16,071 nt of DNA, taken from contig JACQKO010000013.1 of assembly GCA_016204525.1 (NCBI GenBank), forward strand, positions 1 through 16,071. The letters run 5' to 3'. A model generated the notes under the pieces. It was not told the DNA's origin and ran no database searches. It saw only the letters and a list, made by a program, of their open reading frames with translations. Below are positions 5,196-12,687 of the stretch, piece by piece. This DNA is from Candidatus Levyibacteriota bacterium (lineage in GTDB: Bacteria; Patescibacteriota; Microgenomatia; Levybacterales; GWA1-39-11). The position numbers and the translations under genes were made by a program. Each line of letters starts with the position of its first letter. The first letter of the stretch is position 1.

Positions 5196-5225
5196 TTGAC
5201 ATTATAGCAGCAAATCTAATACGAT
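5196..5225 (+). promoter_or_regulatory. Candidate pilB promoter overlapping a divergent holB promoter
   Basis: On the plus strand a perfect TTGACA (5196-5201), an 18-nt spacer and TACGAT (5220-5225). On the minus strand TGCTATAAT (5209-5201), an extended -10 with perfect hexamer, lies about 25 nt before the holB-like ATG at 5176. The two promoters overlap, so RNA polymerase could not occupy both. The pilB transcript would carry about 75 nt of leader with a hairpin and heptamer array. Confidence 0.5.
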
Positions 5226-5235
5226 TAAATTAGTC

Positions 5236-5256
5236 AATCGCTTTTCGCGATTCGTT
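5236..5256 (+). terminator. Possible weak terminator or attenuator hairpin upstream of pilB
   Basis: AATCGC (5236-5241), loop TTTTC, GCGATT (5247-5252), then CGTTTTT. A 6-bp stem followed by a short T-run on the plus strand, between the candidate promoter and the pilB ATG. The stem is short and mixed in GC, so function is uncertain. Confidence 0.3.
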
Positions 5257-5270
5257 TTTAGTAAAAAAAT

Positions 5271-5301
5271 TACGACTTGCGACTCGCGACATGCGACTCA
5301 T
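5271..5301 (+). repeat. Heptanucleotide degenerate array upstream of pilB
   Basis: GACTTGC, GACTCGC, GACATGC and GACTCAT follow each other at exactly 7 bp (5274-5301), ending 6 nt before the pilB ATG at 5308. The core is GAC at a fixed phase with drift elsewhere. Confidence 0.85.
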
Positions 5302-5307
5302 GATTTT

Positions 5308-7083
5308 ATGGATGGACAAACAGTACCAGTAAGTAATTCCTCAAAACCACAATCAAACGGCACGCCTACTAATGGACGCTCGCTGGAAGAAAAAAATATT
5401 GCATCAATATTGCTTGAGGAAAAACTAATCGCTCCTGATCAATATGACAGGCTTAAAACAGAATCAGTAAATAGAAATATATCGATTGATCGCGCTCTTC
5501 TTGATTTAAAAATTGTAAACGATGAGAAATATTATGAAGCAAGAGCAAAATTAATAGGCACGCCGTATGTTTCAATTACCACCCTACCTTTTTCTCCCGA
5601 AGCTTTGACCTTTGTCCCAAGGGCAGTTGCCGAGCGGTTTAATATCATTCCGTTTGCATATGATAAGGAAAGAAATACTCTTTCGGTTGCAATGTCCGAT
5701 CCTCTGGATCTTGAAACCGTTAATTTTCTCAAACAAAAAACTAACACAGTAATCTCAACTTTTCAGGCTGTACCTGCGGATATAAAGAGCGCTATTCAAA
5801 ATCAATATACATTCGGTTTGGTAGGAGAAGTAAAAGAAGCACTTAAAGAGACAGAACAGATTGGAGTAAAAACTTTTGATAAAGAGAGTATCTCGCAAAT
5901 TATTAAAGAAGCACCAATTGCAAAAATTGCATCAACGGTTCTTGAATATGCAATAAAAAGCAAAGCATCGGATGTTCATCTTGAACCGCAGGAGGATCGT
6001 GTAAGAGTAAGATATAGAATAGACGGAATCTTATATGAAAGACTTTCTTTACCGCTCCCTGTTCGCGAAGCCGTAATCTCAAGAATCAAGATTTTGTCGG
6101 GTATGAAAATTGACGAACATCGCGTTCCTCAAGATGGAAGATTCAATTTCAAATTTGGAGATGAAGAAGTAGATCTTCGTGTATCAACGCTACCAACCTC
6201 GTTTGGCGAAAAAATAGTTATGAGGTTGCTTAAGAAGTCCGGCGGAGTGCCAACTTTGCCGGAGTTGGGTCTTCGCGGAACCGCTCTAAAAAATCTTGAA
6301 GCATCGATTTTACGCCCTCACGGAATAATTATTGCTTGCGGTCCCACTGGGTCTGGAAAGACAACCACGCTTTATTCTGTTCTTTCAAAGCTAAATACTA
6401 CTCGCGTCAATATTTTGACCCTTGAAGATCCTGTTGAGTATCAAATAGCAGGAACAAACCAGGTGCAGATAAATCCAGATGTAGGAATTACTTTTGCAAC
6501 AGGGCTCCGGGCTTTTTTGCGACAAGATCCAAATATTATATTAGTAGGTGAAATTCGCGATATAGAAACCACAGACCTTGCTATTCAAGCATCATTAACA
6601 GGACATCTGGTTTTTTCAACGCTTCACACATCGGGCGCCGCCGAAGCATTACCTCGTCTAATTGATATGGGCGCAGAAACATTCTTGTTGGCCTCAACGA
6701 TGAATTCAATTGTGGGGCAGCGAATTGCCAGAAGAATTTGTAATCATTGTAGACGTGAATATAAACCGCCGCAAGAATTGGTTCGCGAACTTCGCAAAAC
6801 CTTAGGAGAACTTATGACAATCCCGGATGACCAGGCGAAGCTATATAAAGGAGAGGGTTGTGATTTTTGTGGGCATTCAGGCTATTCAGGCCGAATAGGA
6901 ATTTTTGAGGTCTTGCCAGTAAGCGAAGCGCTTGCAAGACTGATATTAACAAGGACAGACAGCGCTGGCATCGAAAAACAGGCAAGATCTGAAGGAATGA
7001 TAACCATGAAGCAGGATGGGTATTTGAAAGTACTCGAGGGCATTTCGACCATAGACGAGATATTAAGAGTCGCACAAGAATAA
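5308..7083 (+). CDS. pilB: Type IV pilus assembly ATPase
   Basis: A 591-residue GspE/PilB-family secretion ATPase that powers addition of pilins at the inner face of the membrane. A Ser/Pro/Asn-rich N-terminal extension (1-25) is followed by a GSPII_E N-domain (about 28-170). The catalytic core holds Walker A GPTGSGKT (345-352), the Asp box TLEDPVEY (371-378), Walker B IILVGEIRD (410-418) and the His box TGHLVFSTLHT (431-441). The four zinc cysteines C478, C481, C518 and C521 are PilB/GspE hallmarks absent from PilT. Length is normal and all motifs are intact. The ATG at 5308 has no Shine-Dalgarno sequence; an in-frame alternative start nearby is not obvious. It is the first gene of the plus-strand motor cluster, divergent from the prepilin genes. 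Confidence 0.95.
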   Translation: MDGQTVPVSNSSKPQSNGTPTNGRSLEEKNIASILLEEKLIAPDQYDRLKTESVNRNISIDRALLDLKIVNDEKYYEARAKLIGTPYVSITTLPFSPEALTFVPRAVAERFNIIPFAYDKERNTLSVAMSDPLDLETVNFLKQKTNTVISTFQAVPADIKSAIQNQYTFGLVGEVKEALKETEQIGVKTFDKESISQIIKEAPIAKIASTVLEYAIKSKASDVHLEPQEDRVRVRYRIDGILYERLSLPLPVREAVISRIKILSGMKIDEHRVPQDGRFNFKFGDEEVDLRVSTLPTSFGEKIVMRLLKKSGGVPTLPELGLRGTALKNLEASILRPHGIIIACGPTGSGKTTTLYSVLSKLNTTRVNILTLEDPVEYQIAGTNQVQINPDVGITFATGLRAFLRQDPNIILVGEIRDIETTDLAIQASLTGHLVFSTLHTSGAAEALPRLIDMGAETFLLASTMNSIVGQRIARRICNHCRREYKPPQELVRELRKTLGELMTIPDDQAKLYKGEGCDFCGHSGYSGRIGIFEVLPVSEALARLILTRTDSAGIEKQARSEGMITMKQDGYLKVLEGISTIDEILRVAQE

Positions 7084-7102
7084 AAGTCAAAATTCAAAAC
7101 GA
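7082..7102 (+). repeat. Heptamer array, left side of the pilB-pilT spacer
   Basis: AAAAGTC, AAAATTC and AAAACGA at a strict 7-bp period, starting within the pilB stop codon. The core AAAA words are complementary to the TTTTGAN units on the other side of the spacer. Confidence 0.8.
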
Positions 7103-7106
7103 CATA

Positions 7107-7160
7107 GTCGTCCTGAACGAACGTGAAGGATCTAGATTCTTCGCTCCGCTCAGAATGATA
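7107..7160. repeat. REP-like palindromic repeat between pilB and pilT
   Basis: An imperfect palindrome of about 54 bp centred on ATCTAGAT: a left arm with TCCTGAACGAACGTGAAGGA and a right arm TTCTTCGCTCCGCTCAGAAT. It strongly resembles the widespread bacterial dispersed repeat of the type TCCTGAGCGAAGCGAAGGAT. It may act as a hairpin in the pilB-pilT transcript. The family assignment is from memory; only one copy lies in this window. Confidence 0.7.
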
Positions 7161-7171
7161 CTTCGTGCCAC

Positions 7172-7199
7172 TTTTGACCTTTGACTTTTGAGTTTTGAA
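7172..7199 (+). repeat. Heptamer array, right side of the pilB-pilT spacer
   Basis: TTTTGAC, CTTTGAC, TTTTGAG and TTTTGAA at exact 7-bp spacing (7172-7199), ending 8 nt before the pilT ATG. With the 7082-7102 array it brackets the palindrome. Confidence 0.85.
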
Positions 7200-7207
7200 T
7201 TAAATAT

Positions 7208-8275
7208 ATGACAATAGCGGAGTTATTTGAAAAAACCATTTCGGCAAGCGCATCTGATTTGCATTTAGTTGCAGGTGTTGTTCCAACAATTAGAATTGAT
7301 GGAAGATTAACTCCTATAACAACATTTCCTCCGTTAACTAATCAGGACATTGAAAGCCTGGTGTTCTCAATACTAAACCCCGAACAGAAAGAGTTATTTC
7401 TAAAAAACAAATCAATAGATTTCTCTTTCGGATTTGGCGGAGGTGATTATGGAGAAAGAGGAAGGTTTAGGATAAATGTTTATCGTCAAAGAGGCACCAT
7501 TGCGGGAGCATTCAGGTTATTGCCCCCAAAAGTTAAAACCATAGAAGAACTTGCGCTTCCAAAGATTTGTCATAATTTTGCAAAATTAAAACAAGGATTT
7601 ATATTAGTGAGTGGCCCTACGGGACATGGCAAATCTACAACCATTGCTTCAATAATTAATGAAATAAATATGACAAGTCCTGCAAATATTATAACTATTG
7701 AAGATCCAATCGAATATGTCTACCCAAAAGGGGAATCAATTATCTCCCAAAGAGAAATAGGATCAGACGCGCTTACTTGGGCAGAGGCCCTACGATCCGC
7801 ACTCCGCGAAGATCCTGATGTGGTACTTATCGGCGAAATGCGCGACCCTGAGAGCATAGCGTCTGCAATAACCATGGCAGAAACCGGGCATCTGGTTTTT
7901 TCAACCCTTCACACCAATTCCGCATCTCAAACTATTGACAGAATTATAGACACGTTTCCCGACAGACAGCAAAACCAAATAAGGGCACAACTTTCAGGCT
8001 CTCTTGAAGGTATTATTTCTCAAAGACTTATCCCAAGAATAGAAGGCGGAAGGATTGTGTCTTGCGAAGTCATGATTGCCAATAACGCGATAAAATCAAA
8101 CATAAGAGAGGCGAAAACTCATTTAATAGACTCAATAATTGAAACTTCTCAGGATATTGGGATGATTCCTCTTGAAGCATCATTGGCAACTCTAGTTAGG
8201 GAGGGCGTAATTACACTTGAGGTTGCAAAATCTTATGCCTTGCGACAAGAATCATTTGCACAGTTAATTAGTTAA
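7208..8275 (+). CDS. pilT: Twitching-motility / pilus retraction ATPase
   Basis: A 355-residue PilT-family hexameric ATPase that depolymerises the pilus. The N-terminal PAS-like domain starts with the family motif SASDLHLVAGVVPTIRIDG (residues 14-32). The core has Walker A GPTGHGKS (136-143), the Asp box IEDPIEY (164-170), Walker B VVLIGEMRD (205-213) and the His box HLVFSTLHT (228-236). AIKSNIRE (294-301) corresponds to the C-terminal AIRNLIRE retraction motif of PilT. There are no zinc cysteines, which separates it from PilB. Length is standard. The ATG at 7208 lacks a Shine-Dalgarno sequence. It lies between pilB and pilC, so the machine is likely retractile. Confidence 0.95.
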   Translation: MTIAELFEKTISASASDLHLVAGVVPTIRIDGRLTPITTFPPLTNQDIESLVFSILNPEQKELFLKNKSIDFSFGFGGGDYGERGRFRINVYRQRGTIAGAFRLLPPKVKTIEELALPKICHNFAKLKQGFILVSGPTGHGKSTTIASIINEINMTSPANIITIEDPIEYVYPKGESIISQREIGSDALTWAEALRSALREDPDVVLIGEMRDPESIASAITMAETGHLVFSTLHTNSASQTIDRIIDTFPDRQQNQIRAQLSGSLEGIISQRLIPRIEGGRIVSCEVMIANNAIKSNIREAKTHLIDSIIETSQDIGMIPLEASLATLVREGVITLEVAKSYALRQESFAQLIS

Positions 8276-8280
8276 AGAGG

Positions 8281-8310
8281 CCCCGCGATCGCTTAGACCG
8301 CGCCGCGAGG
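8281..8310. repeat. GC-rich hairpin between pilT and pilC
   Basis: CCCCGCG (8281-8287) pairs with CGCGAGG (8304-8310), six of seven positions, around an A/T-poor loop containing GCGATCGC. It lies in the 47-nt spacer and is sharply GC-rich relative to both genes. Confidence 0.5.
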
Positions 8311-8322
8311 TATGGCAAAGTC

Positions 8323-9516
8323 ATGGAATTTACATACACGGGAGTTGATAAAAACTCGGCAAGGACAAAGGGTACGCTTGAGGCAAACAACGAACGAGAA
8401 GTTGTAGAGTTTCTGCGCGCAAATGGAATAACTCCCTTGTCTTTAAAACGAGTTGAAAAACACGGTTCGTTTTTACAAAGAGGCGTTAAGAACTCGGATA
8501 TAGTCTTATTTACCAGGCAACTTGCCTCAATGATTCTTACGGGACTAACGCTTATAGAAGCACTAAGGATTCTGAAGGAGCAAGGTAATAAGCCTCGAAT
8601 GCAAGAAATTATTAACGACCTTATCACCCAAATTTCAGAAGGTAATTCCTTCTCCGATGCTCTCGCAAATCATAAAGACGCTTTCTCAGATATATACATT
8701 GCGCTAATAAAAGCGGCAGAAAAAGGCGGACTATTGGATAAAGTTCTTTCCCGTCTTGCAGACAACATGGAAAAGGGAGAGGACATTAAAAAGCGAGTAA
8801 GATCTGCTTTATTTTATCCTGCCATAATAGTAACCGGAGTAATCGTTGTTATTGTGGTCATGAATATTTTTGTTATACCGCAACTTGGAAGCCTATATGA
8901 AAATTTGAACATTGAACTCCCTTTTACGACTAGGCTGGTTCTTGGGATTTCGAAGATTTTTACAACTTTTTGGCCTGTAGTGGGAGTTTTGGCATTAGTT
9001 GGCTTTTTTCTCTATTGGAGATTTAAGAGGACTGAGCAAGGAATAAAGGTTATAGATAAGATCAAATTAAGACTGCCTATATTTGGCAACATAATTATCT
9101 TGTCAATACTGGATGAGGTTACGAGAACATTGTCTCTCCTTATAAATTCCGGCGTATCAATTATTGAAAGCCTTAATATTGCGGCTTTTATTGCAAATAA
9201 TTATTGGTATAAAAGTTCCATACTTTCTGCATCTACCATGGTTGAGAAGGGAGTTTCTCTTTCAGACGCTTTTTCCAACCAAAAAGTATTTCCGCCCATG
9301 TTGATTCAGATGATACGAGTAGGTGAATCAACGGGGAGAATTGATGAATCCCTGCTCAAAATTTCCGAATATTTCGAACGAGATCTTGATATTAAGGTAA
9401 GGACACTAACAACTGCTATCGAACCAATTTTAATAATTGTTTTAGGTGTCTCCGTTGCGTTCTTGATATTGTCAGTCATAACGCCAATTTATAGTCTGAT
9501 AACCCAAATCCAGTAG
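8323..9516 (+). CDS. pilC: Type IV pilus inner-membrane platform protein
   Basis: A 397-residue GspF/PilC-family protein, the membrane platform that connects the pilin pool with the PilB and PilT motors. After the N-terminal FTYTGVDKNSARTKGTLEA segment come two homologous T2SSF cytoplasmic domains (about 57-185 and 258-385). The second copy has the family signature MIRVGESTGRIDESLLKISEYFERD (330-354). Membrane helices are predicted at about 165-189, 212-232 and 365-390. Length is typical and nothing is missing. A GAGG at 8307-8310 is rather far from the ATG for a ribosome site. It completes the pilB-pilT-pilC order. Confidence 0.95.
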   Translation: MEFTYTGVDKNSARTKGTLEANNEREVVEFLRANGITPLSLKRVEKHGSFLQRGVKNSDIVLFTRQLASMILTGLTLIEALRILKEQGNKPRMQEIINDLITQISEGNSFSDALANHKDAFSDIYIALIKAAEKGGLLDKVLSRLADNMEKGEDIKKRVRSALFYPAIIVTGVIVVIVVMNIFVIPQLGSLYENLNIELPFTTRLVLGISKIFTTFWPVVGVLALVGFFLYWRFKRTEQGIKVIDKIKLRLPIFGNIIILSILDEVTRTLSLLINSGVSIIESLNIAAFIANNYWYKSSILSASTMVEKGVSLSDAFSNQKVFPPMLIQMIRVGESTGRIDESLLKISEYFERDLDIKVRTLTTAIEPILIIVLGVSVAFLILSVITPIYSLITQIQ

Positions 9517-9539
9517 TGGATTTACGCTTCGTTTTCTGC

Positions 9540-9550
9540 TAAAATAGAAT
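9540..9550 (+). promoter_or_regulatory. Candidate gyrB promoter, near-leaderless
   Basis: TGC followed by TAAAAT (9540-9545) gives an extended -10, 11 nt before the ATG at 9557. An overlapping TAGAAT (9545-9550) sits 6 nt before the ATG. Either would give a 5' UTR of 0-5 nt. No convincing -35 and no Shine-Dalgarno sequence are seen. Confidence 0.45.
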
Positions 9551-9556
9551 ATCTAC

Positions 9557-11512
9557 ATGCCAAAATCCTCCAATTACACAGCCAAAAACATACAAGTTCT
9601 TGAGGGACTTGAACCGGTTAGGAAAAGGCCTGCAATGTATATAGGGTCAATAGATGGGGCCGGACTCCATGAAACTCTACGCGAGGTAATAGACAATGCG
9701 GTAGACGAATCTCTGGCCGGTTTTGCAAAAAATATTTGGGTAGTTTTAAATCCTGACGATTCGGCAACCGTTGTCGACGACGGTCGGGGTATTCCTGTCG
9801 ATACTGTCCGTGGATACGGGAAGTCTGCCCTTGAGATTGTTATGACAAAACTTCATGCCGGCGGAAAGTTTGGCGGCGGAGCATATAAGATTTCAGGCGG
9901 ACTTCATGGAGTAGGGTCATCGGTTGTTAATGCGTTATCCAAAAAAATGTGGATTGAAGTTCGCCGTGACGGAAAATTGTATAGTCAGGAATACGAAAAA
10001 GGGGCACCAAAAAAAGAAGTTAAGTCGATTGCTGTTTCTGAATCAAGGCTCGCAGAAGTCATAGATGACCCTCAGCTTAAAACTCTTACAACAGGGACGG
10101 CCGCAACGTTTTATCCTGATGACTCAATTTTCACGGAAACCGAATTTGACAATCACATGGTTTTAAAACTTATTCGTGAACGTGCATATATTGTCTCGAA
10201 GCTATATTTCCATTTTTATGACCTGAGAGCGGGACACACACTTGAGACCCATATGTACTTTGAAGGTGGAATTGTTTCGCTTGTTAAAAAATTGAATGAA
10301 GGAAAGGGCTCAATCCATCCTGCAATTTTTATTCAAAAGGAAGTTGACGAAGTACTTGTTGAGGTATCCCTTCAGTACAATGAAGGGATTAACGAAAACC
10401 TTGAAAGCTTTGTAAACGTTATTAATACGGTAAACGGAGGAACGCATATAACGGGATTCAAGATGGCATTGACACGTGTCATTAATGATTATGGCAAAAA
10501 GATTGGTGCCTTCAAAGGCGATGGGGATTCAATAACTGGAGACGATACGCAAGAGGGGTTAACAGCGGTTGTTGCGATCAGGATGGAGCAGAACAAAATC
10601 CAGTTTGAAGGACAAACTAAGGGAAAATTAGGTAATTCAGAAATTCAACCGCTTGTTCAGGCAGTCGTCAAAGAGGGGCTAAGTACCTACTTTGAAGAAA
10701 ACCCCCAGGATGCAAAAGCAATTCTTGGGAAAGTATACTTGGCCGCAAAAGCAAGGCTGGCGGCCCGGGCCGCCAAAGAGGCAATACTTAGAAAGGGAGC
10801 TTTTGAAGGGGGATCCCTACCCGGAAAACTAGCGGACTGCCAGGAGAAAAATCCCGAAGTATCTGAGCTTTATATCGTGGAGGGGGACAGCGCAGGTGGT
10901 AGCGCAAAGCAGGGAAGAGACAGAAAATTTCAGGCGGTTTTGCCGCTTGGAGGCAAAATCTTAAATACAGAACGCGCGCGGCTTGATAAAATTGTTGAAT
11001 TCGAATCACTAAAAGACATGATTATCGCTCTTGGCGCAGGAATAGGCGAAACCACTAATATGGAAAAGGTCCGCTATCATAGAATAATTATTATGACAGA
11101 CGCTGACGTTGACGGAGAACATATAGAAACTCTACTTTTAACCTTTTTTTATAGACACTTAAAAGAAATTATTGACGCAGGCTACTTATATATAGCCCAA
11201 CCACCTCTTTACAAAATTCAACTTGGCAAAGAAGCTCATTATGCATATTCTGATCCGGAGCGTGATAAAGTCTTGAAAGAACATGGAAACGGAAAAAATC
11301 CATCGATTCAAAGATACAAGGGTCTTGGAGAAATGAACCCTGAACAGCTCTGGGAAACAACAATGAATCCAAAAAATCGTATTCTAAAAAAGATCACTGC
11401 GCATGACGCTGAAGAGGCAGATCGAGTCTTCACAATGCTCATGGGCGAAGAAGTCCCCCCCCGCAAACACTTTATCCAAGAGAACGCCCGTTTGGCGAAC
11501 CTTGATATCTAA
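9557..11512 (+). CDS. gyrB: DNA gyrase subunit B
   Basis: A 651-residue ATPase subunit of DNA gyrase, which introduces negative supercoils. The GHKL ATPase domain shows REVIDNAVDES (E43, D46, N47), VVDDGRGIPVD (about 72-82) and the lid GGLHGVGSSVVNALS (114-128). The transducer domain follows (about 230-400). The TOPRIM domain has IVEGDSAGGSA (E442 onward) and the metal-binding TDADVDGEHI (D515, D517, D519). The C-terminal QRYKGLGEMNPEQLWETTMNP is the GyrB/ParE tail. It belongs to the short GyrB class without the roughly 170-residue insert of gamma-proteobacteria. It is followed within 3 nt by an unrecognised ORF, then ppa and gyrA, so the gyrase subunits are split. Confidence 0.95.
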   Translation: MPKSSNYTAKNIQVLEGLEPVRKRPAMYIGSIDGAGLHETLREVIDNAVDESLAGFAKNIWVVLNPDDSATVVDDGRGIPVDTVRGYGKSALEIVMTKLHAGGKFGGGAYKISGGLHGVGSSVVNALSKKMWIEVRRDGKLYSQEYEKGAPKKEVKSIAVSESRLAEVIDDPQLKTLTTGTAATFYPDDSIFTETEFDNHMVLKLIRERAYIVSKLYFHFYDLRAGHTLETHMYFEGGIVSLVKKLNEGKGSIHPAIFIQKEVDEVLVEVSLQYNEGINENLESFVNVINTVNGGTHITGFKMALTRVINDYGKKIGAFKGDGDSITGDDTQEGLTAVVAIRMEQNKIQFEGQTKGKLGNSEIQPLVQAVVKEGLSTYFEENPQDAKAILGKVYLAAKARLAARAAKEAILRKGAFEGGSLPGKLADCQEKNPEVSELYIVEGDSAGGSAKQGRDRKFQAVLPLGGKILNTERARLDKIVEFESLKDMIIALGAGIGETTNMEKVRYHRIIIMTDADVDGEHIETLLLTFFYRHLKEIIDAGYLYIAQPPLYKIQLGKEAHYAYSDPERDKVLKEHGNGKNPSIQRYKGLGEMNPEQLWETTMNPKNRILKKITAHDAEEADRVFTMLMGEEVPPRKHFIQENARLANLDI

Positions 11513-11515
11513 ACT

Positions 11516-12073
11516 GTGACAAATTTAGGAGAACCATTAGGCGAACAAATTGTGCCCAAAACTGGTATTCAAGTCGTGGAGACCGAAGAAGATTTAAAAA
11601 GAAATCAAGAAGAAGACTATCAAATGGAGCATATTTCAACGGCTGAAAAAGAAGCGGGGGCTTTAGGTTTAATGCATTTTGTGTTGACTCGGTATAAAAC
11701 GGATGATAGAGACGATGAAGAAGTTTATGTTTTAGATAAAAATGCGAATTTAAGCGTTCAAAAAATGAGAGAAGCAAGAGCTAACAATTGGAACATAATA
11801 GTACAAACAAGAAATTCCGATATCCCTATAGGTAACAACCAGGTTATATCGAATCTTTGGCTTATAAATTCTGGTCTAATCATGAGCAGCACAATAACTG
11901 CCGACCACGTAGAGCAGGATGAAAGGGGTTCAGAACTGAGTTTTGCCTCGTGGAAAACTTCTAAAGACAGCAAGGCTAGAGATATTATGGTGCCAAACGA
12001 TCCCGACATTCTCAAAAGGATTAGAGTGAATTTTGAAGTTATACAGCCTAAGCTTGGGGGTGACACCAATTAA
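11516..12073 (+). CDS. Unrecognised 185-residue protein between gyrB and ppa
   Basis: I do not recognise this protein. It starts with GTG at 11516, 3 nt after the gyrB stop, and its TAA is immediately followed by the ppa ATG, so it is almost certainly co-transcribed and translated as part of this operon. The first 75 residues are highly acidic and Lys-rich and probably disordered or helical (EEDLKRNQEEDYQMEH; DDRDDEEVYVLD). The middle (80-130) alternates hydrophobic strands, NNWNIIVQTRNSDIPIG and VISNLWLINSGLIMSST. The C-terminus KRIRVNFEVIQPK also looks like a beta strand. There is no signal peptide, membrane segment, cysteine cluster or nucleotide-binding loop. Codon use is like its neighbours. 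It is a cytoplasmic protein of unknown function. Confidence 0.75.
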   Translation: MTNLGEPLGEQIVPKTGIQVVETEEDLKRNQEEDYQMEHISTAEKEAGALGLMHFVLTRYKTDDRDDEEVYVLDKNANLSVQKMREARANNWNIIVQTRNSDIPIGNNQVISNLWLINSGLIMSSTITADHVEQDERGSELSFASWKTSKDSKARDIMVPNDPDILKRIRVNFEVIQPKLGGDTN

Positions 12074-12589
12074 ATGAAGAATTTGACGGCGGGGGAGAAG
12101 GCACCTGAGATTGTGAATGTTTTTATTGAGATTCCTTCCGGAAGTTCGGTTAAATACGAACTTGATAAAGATAGTGGCGTGATTTTTGTGGATCGATTTT
12201 TGTACACGGAAATGGAATTTCCCTTTAATTATGGCTTTATTCCACAAACTCTGTCAGGAGACGGAGATCCTGTTGATGTTTTAGTGCTTTCAAGCAAACC
12301 TGTTGTGCCGGGAGTTGTAATTCACTCAAAACCAATCGCTGTGATTCTCATGGAGGATGAATCGGGAGTTGATAATAAAGTAGTTGCTGTGCCAACTGAA
12401 AAAATAAACCCGCCATTTGGAAAGTGGAATGACGTTTCAGACATTCCTGACCAAACAAAGGCCCAAATCCAGCACTTTTTCGAAAACTACAAGAAGGGCG
12501 AACCGGGGAAATGGGTTAAAGTCAAGGATTGGAAGGGCAGGGATGAGGCGATTGAGGAAGTGAAGAAGGGAATCGAGAACTATAAATAG
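12074..12589 (+). CDS. ppa: Soluble inorganic pyrophosphatase (family I)
   Basis: A 171-residue family I pyrophosphatase that hydrolyses PPi to two phosphates and so pulls nucleic-acid and aminoacyl-tRNA synthesis forward. The active-site residues are all visible: FIEIPSGSSVKYE (E19, K27, E29), DRF (R41), YGFIPQT (Y53), the signature DGDPVDVLV with D63, D65 and D68, MEDESGVDNK (D95, D100, K102) and the C-terminal KDWKG lysines. The size matches bacterial hexameric enzymes. The ATG follows the upstream stop directly, with no Shine-Dalgarno sequence, suggesting coupled or re-initiating translation. It lies between the two gyrase genes. Confidence 0.96.
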   Translation: MKNLTAGEKAPEIVNVFIEIPSGSSVKYELDKDSGVIFVDRFLYTEMEFPFNYGFIPQTLSGDGDPVDVLVLSSKPVVPGVVIHSKPIAVILMEDESGVDNKVVAVPTEKINPPFGKWNDVSDIPDQTKAQIQHFFENYKKGEPGKWVKVKDWKGRDEAIEEVKKGIENYK

Positions 12590-12595
12590 CTTCGT

Positions 12596-12669
12596 GCGAA
12601 TTTGATGCGAATGTAAATACTGCGAATCTATGCGAATTATTCGCATGCATTAGCACTAATTAAATTCGC
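12596..12669. promoter_or_regulatory. Iterated GCGAAT sites with a perfect palindrome upstream of gyrA
   Basis: GCGAAT occurs at 12596, 12607, 12622 and 12632, and its complement ATTCGC at 12639 and 12664. Start-to-start spacings of 11, 15 and 10 bp put most copies on a similar face of the helix. ATGCGAAT-T-ATTCGCAT (12630-12646) is a perfect inverted repeat. A TATCAT (12671-12676) lies 11 nt before the gyrA ATG as a possible -10. The arrangement resembles a protein-binding operator, but it may also be one of the short-word arrays found throughout this window. Confidence 0.5.
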
Positions 12670-12687
12670 ATATCATTAGTATTTAGT

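Noticed and set aside
5271..5301. Tandem short repeats considered as CRISPR or iteron origin
   Set aside because: Units are 7 bp without spacers, degenerate and different at every locus. There are no cas genes, no dnaA/rep gene and no DnaA boxes nearby.
7107..7160. pilB-pilT palindrome considered as a rho-independent terminator
   Set aside because: The palindrome is long and imperfect without a T-run directly after the stem on either strand; it matches a dispersed palindromic repeat better.
8285..8292. GCGATCGC, identical to the cyanobacterial HIP1 octamer
   Set aside because: A single copy in a GC-rich hairpin; nothing else in the window suggests a cyanobacterium, so coincidence is the simplest reading.
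11930..12247. Minus-strand ORF of 105 codons across the unknown gene and ppa
   Set aside because: It spans the junction of two plus-strand genes, and its product has no plausible domain; ppa is certain on the other strand.
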